Positions 17,985-27,300 of a stretch of DNA of 34,514 nt are shown one piece after another. The first letter of the stretch is position 1. Every line of letters starts with the position of its first letter. Where the stretch lies: the NCBI GenBank assembly GCA_052033505.1, contig JBPOJN010000056.1, forward strand, positions 1-34,514, in the 5' to 3' direction. A program made the position numbers and the translations under genes. This DNA is from JBPOJN01 sp052033505 (GTDB lineage Bacteria > UBA10199 > JACPAL01 > GCA-016699445). The notes beneath the pieces are model-generated. The model did no database searches, had not been told where the DNA came from, and worked only from the letters and a program-made list of their open reading frames with translations.

Positions 17985-18102
17985 GGAGTTGTTGGGTTTT
18001 TTGAGTTGGTGCCATAACGTGATGACGCGCTGAGCCTTATTAAAATTAGTCGGTATCCGCAACTTCCTTGATGGAACGGCGATAATAGGATTGGGAAGAA
18101 CC

Positions 18103-19254
18103 ATGCGAGGGCTTATGACTGAAAAAAAATCATCTCGGTTTCTGACGCGCTTAGGTTTTTCGTTGTTGAGCGTGTTTTTGATTTTCTCGGGCTGTTTCGG
18201 CCAAGGCAAAGACCAGCTCTCCGGGATGTGGTCCGCGAATTTTTCTTCCACGGTCGTCTGCCAGTCTCTGGTCCGCGAGCTTCCTTTTCAAAACGTCAGC
18301 GATGCGGAGACCGTCATTCAAGGAATCGCGATCTCGGGGGGGACGGATCCCGCGGGTAATTTTTCTTTTAACGGCATCACGATCAACGGGCAGTTCACGC
18401 CCAGCATTTCCGGAGCCCTGCAGGACATTCATATTCCGGCCGGAAAAGACTACTCTTTGAGAGTTACGTATACCCCGAAGACCGTGGACGCGGACAAAAC
18501 TCCGCAAAATGCGGTCTTGGACATTTCTTATTCCGCCCCTCAGCCGGGCATCGTTCAGGTGGCTTTGCAAGGGCTTCCCGACGGCGCGGTGAACACGTCC
18601 TGCGGCGGAGGAGGGGATGGCGGGCCTGTTTCTCTGGACGGTCCTGCGACGATGAACGTGACTTTGATGATTACGGCGACGTCGGCGATTGCGGCTCCGA
18701 TCAATACAAATCAGGGCAAGAGTCCTTTTACCCCTATCGACTTGGATTTGACTTTCAACAAAACCGCAAAGACCGTCAGCATTGCTGCTTACAATGATGA
18801 TGAGTTCATTTTGCATGCTCCGCTGGATAGCGTTCCCGGCATTGGCGGTATCATCAAGGGGGATACGTACATTACGATTCCGCAGGCGGGATCGGGCACT
18901 TATGATCCGGACACCGGCGACATCGCCATCTCCAATCTTTTGATTCATATGGACGGAGCTCAGGATTTTGCCGCGGATCTAACTCTCACTCTCACGACAA
19001 AACGCATTGCGGTCAGTTCTGTTTCTCCTAAAGTCAATCGACAAGCTCTCCAGAGCTTCGGTGATCCCGTCCAATGGGATTCGACCGCGAATGAAATCTT
19101 CGGATCTCCCATTTCTTCGGAAGATGGTCACATTATCTTGGTCGGATTGACGAAAATGGAAAACGTGGTGGTAAAGCCCGGAGCTCGTAGTGAGCTGCAG
19201 AACCTGCCCACGGCCAGCATGGCCGTTCTGATCGAAGGCATAATAGAACAATAA
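18103..19254 (+). CDS. Secreted lipoprotein, uncharacterised, Ig-like regions
   Basis: About 383 residues from the ATG at 18103 (preceded by GGGAAG); a second in-frame ATG at 18115 has GAGGG only three bases away. The N-terminus has a basic segment, the hydrophobic GFSLLSVFLIFSGC and a good lipobox (FSGC), so it is a predicted lipoprotein. The mature part is rich in Thr, Ser and Asp with beta-strand patterns: IPAGKDYSLRVTYTPKTVDA resembles the choice-of-anchor / HYDIN-type Ig-like repeats of bacterial surface proteins, followed by a Gly-rich linker with Cys (TSCGGGGDGG) and a second beta-rich domain. No enzyme motif is seen. It heads a same-strand row of secreted genes running to 28544, so a surface role is likely. 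The exact function is unknown. Confidence 0.8.
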   Translation: MRGLMTEKKSSRFLTRLGFSLLSVFLIFSGCFGQGKDQLSGMWSANFSSTVVCQSLVRELPFQNVSDAETVIQGIAISGGTDPAGNFSFNGITINGQFTPSISGALQDIHIPAGKDYSLRVTYTPKTVDADKTPQNAVLDISYSAPQPGIVQVALQGLPDGAVNTSCGGGGDGGPVSLDGPATMNVTLMITATSAIAAPINTNQGKSPFTPIDLDLTFNKTAKTVSIAAYNDDEFILHAPLDSVPGIGGIIKGDTYITIPQAGSGTYDPDTGDIAISNLLIHMDGAQDFAADLTLTLTTKRIAVSSVSPKVNRQALQSFGDPVQWDSTANEIFGSPISSEDGHIILVGLTKMENVVVKPGARSELQNLPTASMAVLIEGIIEQ

Positions 19255-19354
19255 GTGCGCTTTTTTTCAGTTTCGCCCAAGTCTTAGGCAACTTTCTTCT
19301 CGGATGCGCGATAAGTGATCAGACAAGCGGAGAGGTCTCTCAAAAATCCGCGTG

Positions 19355-19360
19355 GGAGGA
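19355..19360 (+). promoter_or_regulatory. Shine-Dalgarno GGAGGA supporting a TTG start
   Basis: GGAGGA with a four-base spacer precedes the TTG at 19365. The TTG gives a clean lipoprotein signal peptide, so it is accepted as the start of the 1322-residue gene. Confidence 0.7.
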
Positions 19361-19364
19361 AGTC

Positions 19365-22300
19365 TTGAACACATTGCGTCAAACCATCCTTGCTCTTCTG
19401 ACCATCACTTCTCTCTTCAGTATGACCGCATGCGGCGTCGGCGGCGATGACCTGCCTTTTATTTTCGGAGACGGTTCGACCAACGGCGGGAATGGAGGTA
19501 ACAACCCCTCGACGTCGAGTTGTACGACGACCGGCTGTCCGAGCGGTAAGACATGTGATGCGCAATCTGGGCAGTGCGTCGCGTCGCAGACGCCGGCGTG
19601 TACGCAGGATTCGGATTGTTCTTCCGGCCAAACTTGTACGGTCTCCACCGGCGTTTGCAGTACGCCGTCTCCCTCCGGCTGTACAAGCGATGCGAGTTGT
19701 CCTTCCGGTCAAGTGTGTACAGTCTCCACGGGCCAATGCGGTTTGCCTGGTGCTTGCGAAGAAGATTTCAATGCCTCTCTTGTCCTTAAGATCGACGATA
19801 ATTTTTCCAGCGGACGTTTCGACAGCCCTCCTAAATGTTGCGCCTACGCGGATGCGGACGGCGGATCTTTATGTCCCGCATCGGTTTCCGAAGGATTTCT
19901 TCAAACGCCCTCCGAAAACTCTGACCTTTATTGTTGCGGTTCCGACAGCGGCGCGGACGTGCCGGGCCACCCCGTTCTCGTTTGCGATACGGAAGATCGT
20001 CCCGGGGGAACAGCGGAACTCGCGGCGACGCGTTGGGCCCCGCAAAACGGCGGCAAGATCCGCCTGAAATTCGCGATCAGCGGCAGCAGCTGCCAGGTCT
20101 CGATGGTGCGTGATTTGTTTCCCGAGTATCGTTTGGAAAATTCCGCTCTCGATGCGTCCCTGATTATCGACGCCGGTAAAAAGTATAATGACTTCCCGAA
20201 ATTTCCCGCAAGTTCGCGCGATCTCAATCCCGACGAAATCGTGGCCCCGTGTGCGGTGACCCAGTCGGGAGGCAACGTCCAAGTCGCGATTCCCTCTCTT
20301 CCTTTAAGGTTTTTCGTGCAGCTTTATAAAAATTATAAAAAATGCGTGGAAGTCGACGACGGTGGTTCTTCGTGCCCCAGTGCGCCTTTCGCGGAAAGAT
20401 TTTTGGGGGACACCGAAGGATCTTTCCAGATCATTCCGGGTTTCAGCGGACAGGCTTTGAATCTCACGACGGTTTCTTCTTCCATCGCAGCCGTCAATCC
20501 CGCGAATCAATCGGGCGCGTTGAACACACAAGGCGCCGTGCTGCAGTACAATACCACGACGCAAAAAACGACTTTGAGCTTGGTGACGTCCTTCTCTTTG
20601 CCGCCTCTCGATACATCGCGTGATGACGACGCGGGTACGGGTCAGTTGTTGGCTGAGCTGGGCGAAGCGATTCTGACCGCCGAATTGAGCGGTAACGTCA
20701 CCAAGGGCAACGGCCAAGCCATTCAGACCCTGGCCGATCTCACGACGGATTGCGGGACCGGCAGCAACCCGGGCACCGGCAATCGTCTCGAGGTTTCTGT
20801 CAAAACGAATTTTAATTCTTTAGAGGATACGCTGACGGTCACCGGCGACGCAGCGAACGCTTCGAGTCCGTTTACGGCCGAGGCTTGTATCCCGACCCGC
20901 CATCAGGGAAGCGCCTGCGATTTCTCCAACCCGGCTCTGCTACCTTTCGCGAAAGACGTCGCCGCGGGCGACCCGGCGACGGGCACCGAAGCTAAATTCA
21001 CGCGCGAAGGGACGATTACGGTCCAAAGCGGCAGCGGTTCCACGGCGAATGTGACGCTGCAAGTACCCGAAAGAGTCGGTGCGTTCCATATTCTGAATTC
21101 CGCCAGTCTGCAAAACATCACCTTGGCCTCCGGAAATTCCGCGACGCTTCAAGTCCGGTTCGAACCGGAAACGAACGCCAGCGGATGCTCGACGTCCGGT
21201 GGTGTCGTGAGCTGTCAGGCAAGTTTATCACTGTCGTCCTCGCACTCCGTGACCGTGACGTTGAAAGGCCAGGCAAAAGTTCCCGCGGCTGAGATGGCGC
21301 TCGCGGAGATCGCGACGGCGACGCCTTTCGCCACGACCTCGACGCTACTGCCGGCCTCGGCGACGCCGACGGTCGACTTCGGCGAGACGCTTCTGCGCCT
21401 TCAAACCAAGACCAAACTTTATCGTATTTCCAATACCGGCGTGCGTCCTTTGAGCGTGTCCGACATCCGGTCTCAAGACATCCAGGCGAATTTCCGCGTG
21501 GGTTCGATCTATAAAGGACCGGATTTTGAGCATCGCGTTTGGGCCGTCGGACAAAATCCCTGGGCCGTGGCCGCGAACGGTTCCAGCGATCTCTTCTTCT
21601 TCCTGAACTACGGACCTTTCGGAAAATCTCCGAGCGGCAGCACGCGCCAGGATGCAGCCTTGCTGACGATCAATACGACTTCCGGTAACGCCGCCTTGAA
21701 TCTCACGGGCACGGCGAAGAACGACACGCGTGCCACGCTTGCGCTGTACGTCGAAGACGCGAATCGCTATCTAATCACAGGGGATTCCGATGCGGATCTT
21801 TTGAATGTCGTCGAAGGCACGGAGACCAAGCGTCTCTACGTCGCGCGCGATCTGCTCTGGAGTTTCCGCCAAGATAATACGCCGCGTGCGGTCTATCTCG
21901 TGAATGCGGGCGAAGCTGCCGGCATCGATGATCTGGCCGTTCAAAGACTCGCGTTCACCGCGGATGCGGCGGGCAAGATCACGTTTACGCCGGATACGGG
22001 CGCTACGGTGACGGGCTGCTTGGCGGCTTTGGATACGGCCACCACGGCGTGTACGAGCTTGGCGTCTACGGGAGACGCGTCGCGATTGAAGCTCGGTACG
22101 CTGACCTTTGCGGCGTCCAGCACCGGAACGTACGCCGTCTCTTCGGGTAATTTCCTGGTTAAGGCCTTGTCGCAACCGACTGCGGGCCGCGAAGGCACGC
22201 CTCCGAAAGTCAAAGGCGTCCTCGAAAACACGAATGCGATCGTTAACTATGCGCTGAAAGGCGCGAACGGAGCCCCGAGCGGGACGTTCGACCTGAAGAT

Positions 22301-23333
22301 CCATCGCCTCATGGCGGGCTTCAGCAATAAGATCAATCAAGGCCTGCAGGATTCCCTGATCACGTCGACGTCGACGAAGGGGATTCTGACGCGGTTTAAT
22401 TCGACCTCCGCTCCCGACGTGAACATCGAGCAGACCAAAGACGTCTTCACGCTCCGCGACGGCATCTCGCTCGATCCCGTGACTGGCGCCGCGGTCTTGA
22501 AGAGAATCGTGTCCGCGGTCGACGCCGACATGAACAACCCCGCAAGCCCGTCGTCTCCGAGCTTCCAAGGCCTGCGTCTTTATAACGCCTTCGGTTCGAG
22601 CCCGAGCCAGACGGAATATTTCGCGGAATGTAAGACCTCCAGCAGCAGCCCGAAATGCGCTTTCTTCTATCTCTTCATCGGTGACTGGACGACGTCTTTG
22701 ACTTCTTCCACATGCAACGGTTCCCCGAAAGTGCCCGCGATCGCGAATTACGCCGGCAACCAAGCGCAACGCGACGCCCTCTTCGCGACCGTCATGAAGC
22801 CCGACGTGCCGGCGGAGTTTGCCTGCCTCTCGGGTGCGGATGGATTCAAGGACAAGAAGGGTATCTTCGACCCCGTCACCGGCGAGCTGACTTTCCGTGA
22901 TCTCGTGGTGCGCCTCTATGCGCCGAAAGTTCCAGCGCTGAGTAATCAAGACGTCGATGCGACGTTGCGACTGAATCTCACCACGCGCTGCGTGACGACG
23001 AGCGAAGTGCCGGATCCCGCAGCCCGCGAGAAGACGGCCGTCGAAAGCCGCGTCCTCACGGATAATGCCTTCGATACATTCCTGATGGGCGCGAATCCGA
23101 TGGCGCCCTTCGTCGATCAAACCGGTACCGTGTGCGGAGCGGAACGCACGCTGCATGGGCGCCCCATGTTCGCCGAAGACACGACAGGTACTTTGGATAA
23201 CGACTCCGATTCGGATGACTTGAATTTCGAAGGCATGGATTTGGCGGGTGTCGGCCGGAACGTCGCCAGCTCCACGCAGGTCGCGCCGGCGAACATGTAC
23301 ATCGTCATCAAAGCCGAAGTTGGGGATTTCTAG
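19365..23333 (+). CDS. Giant secreted lipoprotein with Cys-rich repeats and Ig-like domains
   Basis: 1322 residues from a TTG with a strong ribosome site. The signal peptide TILALLTITSLFSMTAC has lipobox MTAC (Cys about 23), so the protein should be lipid-anchored. Residues about 53-128 hold three tandem Cys-rich repeats of pattern C-x(4)-C-x-SG-x-x-C-x(6)-C (for example CTTTGCPSGKTCDAQSGQC), like Dickkopf/EGF-type repeats in deltaproteobacterial surface proteins. The remainder is Ser/Thr/Asn-rich and beta-strand-rich. A segment near residues 540-640 and another near 665-760 (VDFGETLLRLQTKTKLYRIS then NTGVRPLSVSDI) resemble choice-of-anchor-D / HYDIN-type Ig-like domains. No catalytic motif is recognised. 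It is coupled to the next gene: GGAGA of the next ribosome site overlaps its TAG. It is likely a surface structural or adhesive protein. Confidence 0.87.
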   Translation: MNTLRQTILALLTITSLFSMTACGVGGDDLPFIFGDGSTNGGNGGNNPSTSSCTTTGCPSGKTCDAQSGQCVASQTPACTQDSDCSSGQTCTVSTGVCSTPSPSGCTSDASCPSGQVCTVSTGQCGLPGACEEDFNASLVLKIDDNFSSGRFDSPPKCCAYADADGGSLCPASVSEGFLQTPSENSDLYCCGSDSGADVPGHPVLVCDTEDRPGGTAELAATRWAPQNGGKIRLKFAISGSSCQVSMVRDLFPEYRLENSALDASLIIDAGKKYNDFPKFPASSRDLNPDEIVAPCAVTQSGGNVQVAIPSLPLRFFVQLYKNYKKCVEVDDGGSSCPSAPFAERFLGDTEGSFQIIPGFSGQALNLTTVSSSIAAVNPANQSGALNTQGAVLQYNTTTQKTTLSLVTSFSLPPLDTSRDDDAGTGQLLAELGEAILTAELSGNVTKGNGQAIQTLADLTTDCGTGSNPGTGNRLEVSVKTNFNSLEDTLTVTGDAANASSPFTAEACIPTRHQGSACDFSNPALLPFAKDVAAGDPATGTEAKFTREGTITVQSGSGSTANVTLQVPERVGAFHILNSASLQNITLASGNSATLQVRFEPETNASGCSTSGGVVSCQASLSLSSSHSVTVTLKGQAKVPAAEMALAEIATATPFATTSTLLPASATPTVDFGETLLRLQTKTKLYRISNTGVRPLSVSDIRSQDIQANFRVGSIYKGPDFEHRVWAVGQNPWAVAANGSSDLFFFLNYGPFGKSPSGSTRQDAALLTINTTSGNAALNLTGTAKNDTRATLALYVEDANRYLITGDSDADLLNVVEGTETKRLYVARDLLWSFRQDNTPRAVYLVNAGEAAGIDDLAVQRLAFTADAAGKITFTPDTGATVTGCLAALDTATTACTSLASTGDASRLKLGTLTFAASSTGTYAVSSGNFLVKALSQPTAGREGTPPKVKGVLENTNAIVNYALKGANGAPSGTFDLKIHRLMAGFSNKINQGLQDSLITSTSTKGILTRFNSTSAPDVNIEQTKDVFTLRDGISLDPVTGAAVLKRIVSAVDADMNNPASPSSPSFQGLRLYNAFGSSPSQTEYFAECKTSSSSPKCAFFYLFIGDWTTSLTSSTCNGSPKVPAIANYAGNQAQRDALFATVMKPDVPAEFACLSGADGFKDKKGIFDPVTGELTFRDLVVRLYAPKVPALSNQDVDATLRLNLTTRCVTTSEVPDPAAREKTAVESRVLTDNAFDTFLMGANPMAPFVDQTGTVCGAERTLHGRPMFAEDTTGTLDNDSDSDDLNFEGMDLAGVGRNVASSTQVAPANMYIVIKAEVGDF

Positions 23334-23341
23334 GAGAATTT

Positions 23342-24046
23342 ATGCCTGACGTTAAACCGACAAAGGTGCAGGACTGCGGCGACGGACGGGGCTATGCCTC
23401 CTTCAAGGACGACGAAGGCATACTGCGCACCGTTCCTGTGGACGCGAATGAGAAAGACGGAACTCCGGAGACGCGCATTTTCGTCGAAGGATCCTGGAAA
23501 CCCGCTGGAGACCGATTCGAGGGATTCGCCCAGGATCCGGTCGATCCGCGGTTTGCGAATAGGAATTTGAAGCTGAATTGCTCCAAAACCGTCGAAGCCG
23601 GAACTTCTGCGGCGTCGTCGAAGACGAAGCCGTCCGGATCCGGTGAAAAATCCGGTCTGAGACTGCGCACTAAAATCATTACGGGTATTCTTTTCACCGC
23701 CGGCGTTGGTGGTTCTTATGCCACGAATAAAATAGCCCTGGGTCCCTTGGATATCGCTTCGACAAATCCGGGTAACCTAGGCTTAGGGTTAAACGCCGCG
23801 AACGCCGCTCTGGATGCTTTAGGGACGATCAACTACGTCGCCGTGGAACCGCAGCTCAGTTCGGGACAGGCTTTGGCTTTAGACGGTACTATGGCCGCTG
23901 TTTCGGCGGGATTTTTGGTGTATGCGGGTTCGACCGATCGCAGCGGAGATTCTGAATTTCGGACGGGTTTCAGCCTGGCGCCGACGTGCTCGCCGCCCGG
24001 GCCCATCGTCATTTGGGACGCAAGTGGGGAAGCGCCTTGCAGCTGA
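23342..24046 (+). CDS. Uncharacterised membrane protein, N-terminal part (possibly frameshifted)
   Basis: 234 residues; TAGGAGA ends 5 bases before the ATG at 23342, a good ribosome site. The first 110 residues are soluble and charged, followed by a Ser/Lys/Gly-rich linker, then hydrophobic segments (TKIITGILFTAGVGGSYA, about 120-137, and GTMAAVSAGFLVYAG, about 182-196). The last 20 residues (after FRTGFSLAPT) look out of character: Pro/Cys-rich, with no hydrophobic pattern. The second frame, open from 23956, continues the Gly-rich hydrophobic pattern to 24354. A single-base deletion between about 23956 and 24046 would explain this. As written the protein ends at a TGA at 24046. Function is unknown; it is embedded in the secreted-protein operon. 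Confidence 0.7.
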   Translation: MPDVKPTKVQDCGDGRGYASFKDDEGILRTVPVDANEKDGTPETRIFVEGSWKPAGDRFEGFAQDPVDPRFANRNLKLNCSKTVEAGTSAASSKTKPSGSGEKSGLRLRTKIITGILFTAGVGGSYATNKIALGPLDIASTNPGNLGLGLNAANAALDALGTINYVAVEPQLSSGQALALDGTMAAVSAGFLVYAGSTDRSGDSEFRTGFSLAPTCSPPGPIVIWDASGEAPCS

Positions 24047-24354
24047 CCGCAGGCGCGGGTTTGGTCGCGGGCGGTATTTTACTGGGAAACAAGAACACCG
24101 CGGTTTCGGAAGACGATCCGGGGGCCTATGAAGATCCCGGCATGGCCGGCGCGCGCGATCTCGACGTTTCGTCCCCTAAGTTTTTGAACCGCGGCAGCAC
24201 GATGATCGGCATCGGCGCCGCTCATGTACTGACCGGGTTGATCTTCGGCGCGCGCGCCGTCTTCAACAATGACTCTTCCTCTTCGCATACGCCTTCCGTT
24301 TCGATTTCACCGAAAAACGGGGGGGGCGTCGTCTCATGGAGCGGACAATTTTAA
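23986..24354 (+). CDS. C-terminal part of the same membrane protein, or an overlapping small membrane protein
   Basis: The frame is open from 23956 with a GTG at 23986; 122 residues from there, but no ribosome site is visible before the GTG. Residues 19-34 (LQLTAGAGLVAGGILLG) and 72-88 (MIGIGAAHVLTGLIFGA) are hydrophobic and match the style of the preceding protein. The tail is Ser-rich. A run of eight G at 24319-24326 lies near the 3' end and is a further point where an indel could change the frame. It overlaps the preceding gene by 61 bases. I favour one gene of about 337 residues split by an indel. Confidence 0.6.
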   Translation: MLAARAHRHLGRKWGSALQLTAGAGLVAGGILLGNKNTAVSEDDPGAYEDPGMAGARDLDVSSPKFLNRGSTMIGIGAAHVLTGLIFGARAVFNNDSSSSHTPSVSISPKNGGGVVSWSGQF

Positions 24355-24358
24355 GGAG
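24353..24358 (+). promoter_or_regulatory. Consensus Shine-Dalgarno AAGGAG fixing the start at 24363
   Basis: AAGGAG with a four-base spacer precedes the ATG at 24363. An in-frame ATG at 24336 would put this site inside the gene and spoil the signal peptide, so 24363 is the real start. Confidence 0.85.
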
Positions 24359-24362
24359 AACC

Positions 24363-27300
24363 ATGAAAACACTTGGTTCAAGAATTCTTGCGGTTGCGAT
24401 CACGATGTCGGTTTTCGCCCCTGCGTCCCAGGCCTTGGCGGCGTTGAGCTGTCCCGCCCCGAATCATCAGCCTCTGGGAACGGCTTGGTGCGACGCCGAT
24501 CCGACGCGGTATAAAAGCGATCTTCTGTGTCTGGCCGAGCCTGTCGAAGGGCCGGCGTCTTCTTCCATCGATCAGGACGTGGTCGGCGGCGGTGTGTGTG
24601 TCTTGGGTAAATTCAAATCGTCCGCGGACGTGACGCGTCTCGCGGACTTCGTCATTTCTTACGATTTTCCCGCGGATCCTTTGATGGGTCCTTCGGGCGT
24701 CGTGATTCCGGATTTAAGCGCGGTCACGTCGACCGCTGAATTTTTGACGAACGTGCCGCTCGCCGAAGAAGGCGTTTATGACCTCTCAATCCAGGCTTTA
24801 GCTTTGAGCGACACGGGCAGTCTGCAGCAGGTGCGTTTCGACCGCCGCGTGGTTCGCGTTTCCGTACCGCATCTGACGGTCACGAACGTGCGCACGGGCG
24901 GATCCACGGCGGATTGCTCGACCGCAGATCCGACGTGTTTCGGCGTGAGCGCCGTGCCGGGCGACAGTGACGGCGACGGTATTTGCGACGAAGCTCCCGC
25001 GATCCCGGGGCTTTGCACGGCGGGACCCGACTTGGTCGACGACAACGGCGCCGCCGCGAATCCGCACGTCGTGCGCGTCGCGCAGCCCAGCTCCGCGGCC
25101 CGTTCCTTAGAACTTTGCATCAATTCTCACGACGACGAACCGCCCGCAGGCAGCTCCATCCTCGTGCGCGCGATCAATACGATCAAAGACGAGAGCGTCG
25201 CTCCGTTGCGCGAAATCATGGTCGAATCCACGTGCGCCAATCCCGGTTCCGACATCTGCCAGGCGTCCAGCGATAACTTCTGTCCGGGCGGATACAAGGT
25301 CAACGTGCCCTTGGGCCACGGTGAAAATAACATCGAACTTTACGTGAACAATCTCGTGACCGGTTACGACATCGGCGCGGCGCAAAACATTCAAGTCATG
25401 CCGTTCGACATGGACCTCAAAGGTCCCGATCTCTGCGTGAACGTCCTGAACGAAGCCGGCGTCGTGATCCCGAACGTGGACGGCCGCAGCCTGCTCGCGA
25501 ACGATGCCCAGAGCGCGACGATCGACGTCACCCTCGGAAAATGCGGTCAAACGCCCGAAGAGATTTCCGCGAATTCCCCCGAGCCTTGTGATCCTGCGAC
25601 GTCTCCCGCTTGCGCGAATTCCGCGGTTTGCTTGCAGGCGAACAACGCCCAGGACAGCGAAGGTGCGCCTCAGTTCGTCGCCATGTGCGAGAGGACCGTC
25701 GGCGGTCAGACGCATTATCAGGCGAAATTCCCCGAACTCCGTTTCCCCATCAATACGGCCTTGATCACGGCCGGTGACGACGCGGGCAACCGCTCGGTCG
25801 AGACGCACGCGTTCGGTTACGGCAATATCCGTCCCGTTTTCACTCAAGGCCAGTTGGACGTGCGCAAGGCCATGGTCGATTCCGGAGTCGCGGGATTCGT
25901 GAAGGAAAGCTTCGTCAAGAACGAAGTCTTGCCGCTGATCTTGAAAGTCGCGAACTCGAATAAGTTCCTCAACCAAATGTTCTTCAAACTTTTGGATCCG
26001 CATCAGCCGGGCGACGACGAGATCGCGTGCCTGCGCTCGATCGAAAACGAGACGAATTGCAATTACAATCACTTTACGAACCGTAACCGCACCGTGGCGA
26101 TCAAGACCTTCTGCGACGGTGATTGCACGGACGAGATCGGATCGATCGAAATTCCGACCTTAACCTTCCTCGACCAGAACCGCCTGCGCCTGCAATTGAA
26201 GGTCAACGGTTTCCGCGGCCGCGCCGAGATGTACACGATGCAGTTCATCGATTCCGACAACGACGGCGTGGTCGACACCGAGGACGACGACGCGGACAAC
26301 GATGGTATTTGCGACCGCCAGATTCCCGCGATCGGAAAATGCGAAGACGAAAACCACGACGGCGTCTGCGACAAGGAAATTTCCCTGAATGGATCCCTGG
26401 GAGAAGGCTTGAACGCCGCTTCCCCGAAATGCGTGCTCGATAAATCCGTCGCGCGCGCCTCTTGTCCCGATATCGACGCTGATGACCGCTATTTCGGCTG
26501 CCAGGACTTGGACGATGACAACGACGGCGTGGCGGACGCTCACGACTTGCCGGGACGTTTGGTCCAGGATCCGGATTTCAACATCCACGTGATCCCCTTG
26601 AAGTTCACGATGAAGACTCTGACGTTGAACTTGGATGCTTCGTTCGAAAAAACGCCGGACGGACGTTTGCATGTCCAGATCACGAACACACCGGGCCAAC
26701 CGCTTCTGAAGACGGAAAACGACCGTCGGTTCCCGATCGAGTTCGATTGCGGAAAAGACATTTCGGAAATTTACCAGGGTGGCTCGGCTCAAGACGTGGG
26801 CAATGGACAGAACTGGCGCATCTGGCGCGAACGTGAAGCTTGTTTAGGCCTGGAAGCTTTGAATCCGACCGCGGATCAGGCTTTGTTCGGTGACAAAGAC
26901 CGGAAGATGCAAAGCACCCGCAAACAGCTCCAATGCACCGTCGATGCGCTCGCGCGCTGCAGTATCCCGCGCCGTCTCGATGCGACGTTGGAACGTTTCG
27001 AGGAAAACAAAGTCGCTCCGCTCTCAGTCGAACTTTTGAACAAGCGCTTCCATATGGATTTCTTTGCGCCTTTGGGTTCGGCGGACGTGACGGTCGATCC
27101 TCGCGGATTGGGTTTCCGCGGCAAGGGACTCTTGGTCCCGGCGGGCGTGTCAGGAGCCGACGACGAAGCCGAACGCGACGGTAAAACGTTCGTGAATGCC
27201 TTACCCGCGGAATTGAAGACGCATCAATTCGGTCCGCTCTCGCAGGACTTCGACCAGGCGGCCGTCGATCCGATTTCCTTGGCCTTCGAAATGGGCCAGG

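Noticed and set aside
17940..18251. 103-codon minus-strand frame before the Dus gene, considered as the missing N-terminus
   Set aside because: It contains no LAPM or VTDxxFR block and reads mostly from non-coding or antisense sequence of the next gene.
19516..19755. Tandem DNA repeats considered as CRISPR-like or satellite sequence
   Set aside because: They encode in-frame Cys-rich protein repeats whose third bases differ; there are no direct repeats with unique spacers.
21771..23156. 461-codon open frame on the minus strand
   Set aside because: It is antisense to the 1322-residue gene, is very rich in Arg, Gly and His, and has no recognisable motif or ribosome site. It is the usual shadow of GC-rich coding sequence.
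23941..24046. Programmed -1 frameshifting in the membrane protein
   Set aside because: No X-XXY-YYZ slippery heptamer or clear downstream stem is visible in the overlap.
25107..26072. 321-codon minus-strand frame inside the thrombospondin-repeat gene
   Set aside because: Antisense shadow with unnatural composition (Arg/Asp/Val-rich) and no start signals.
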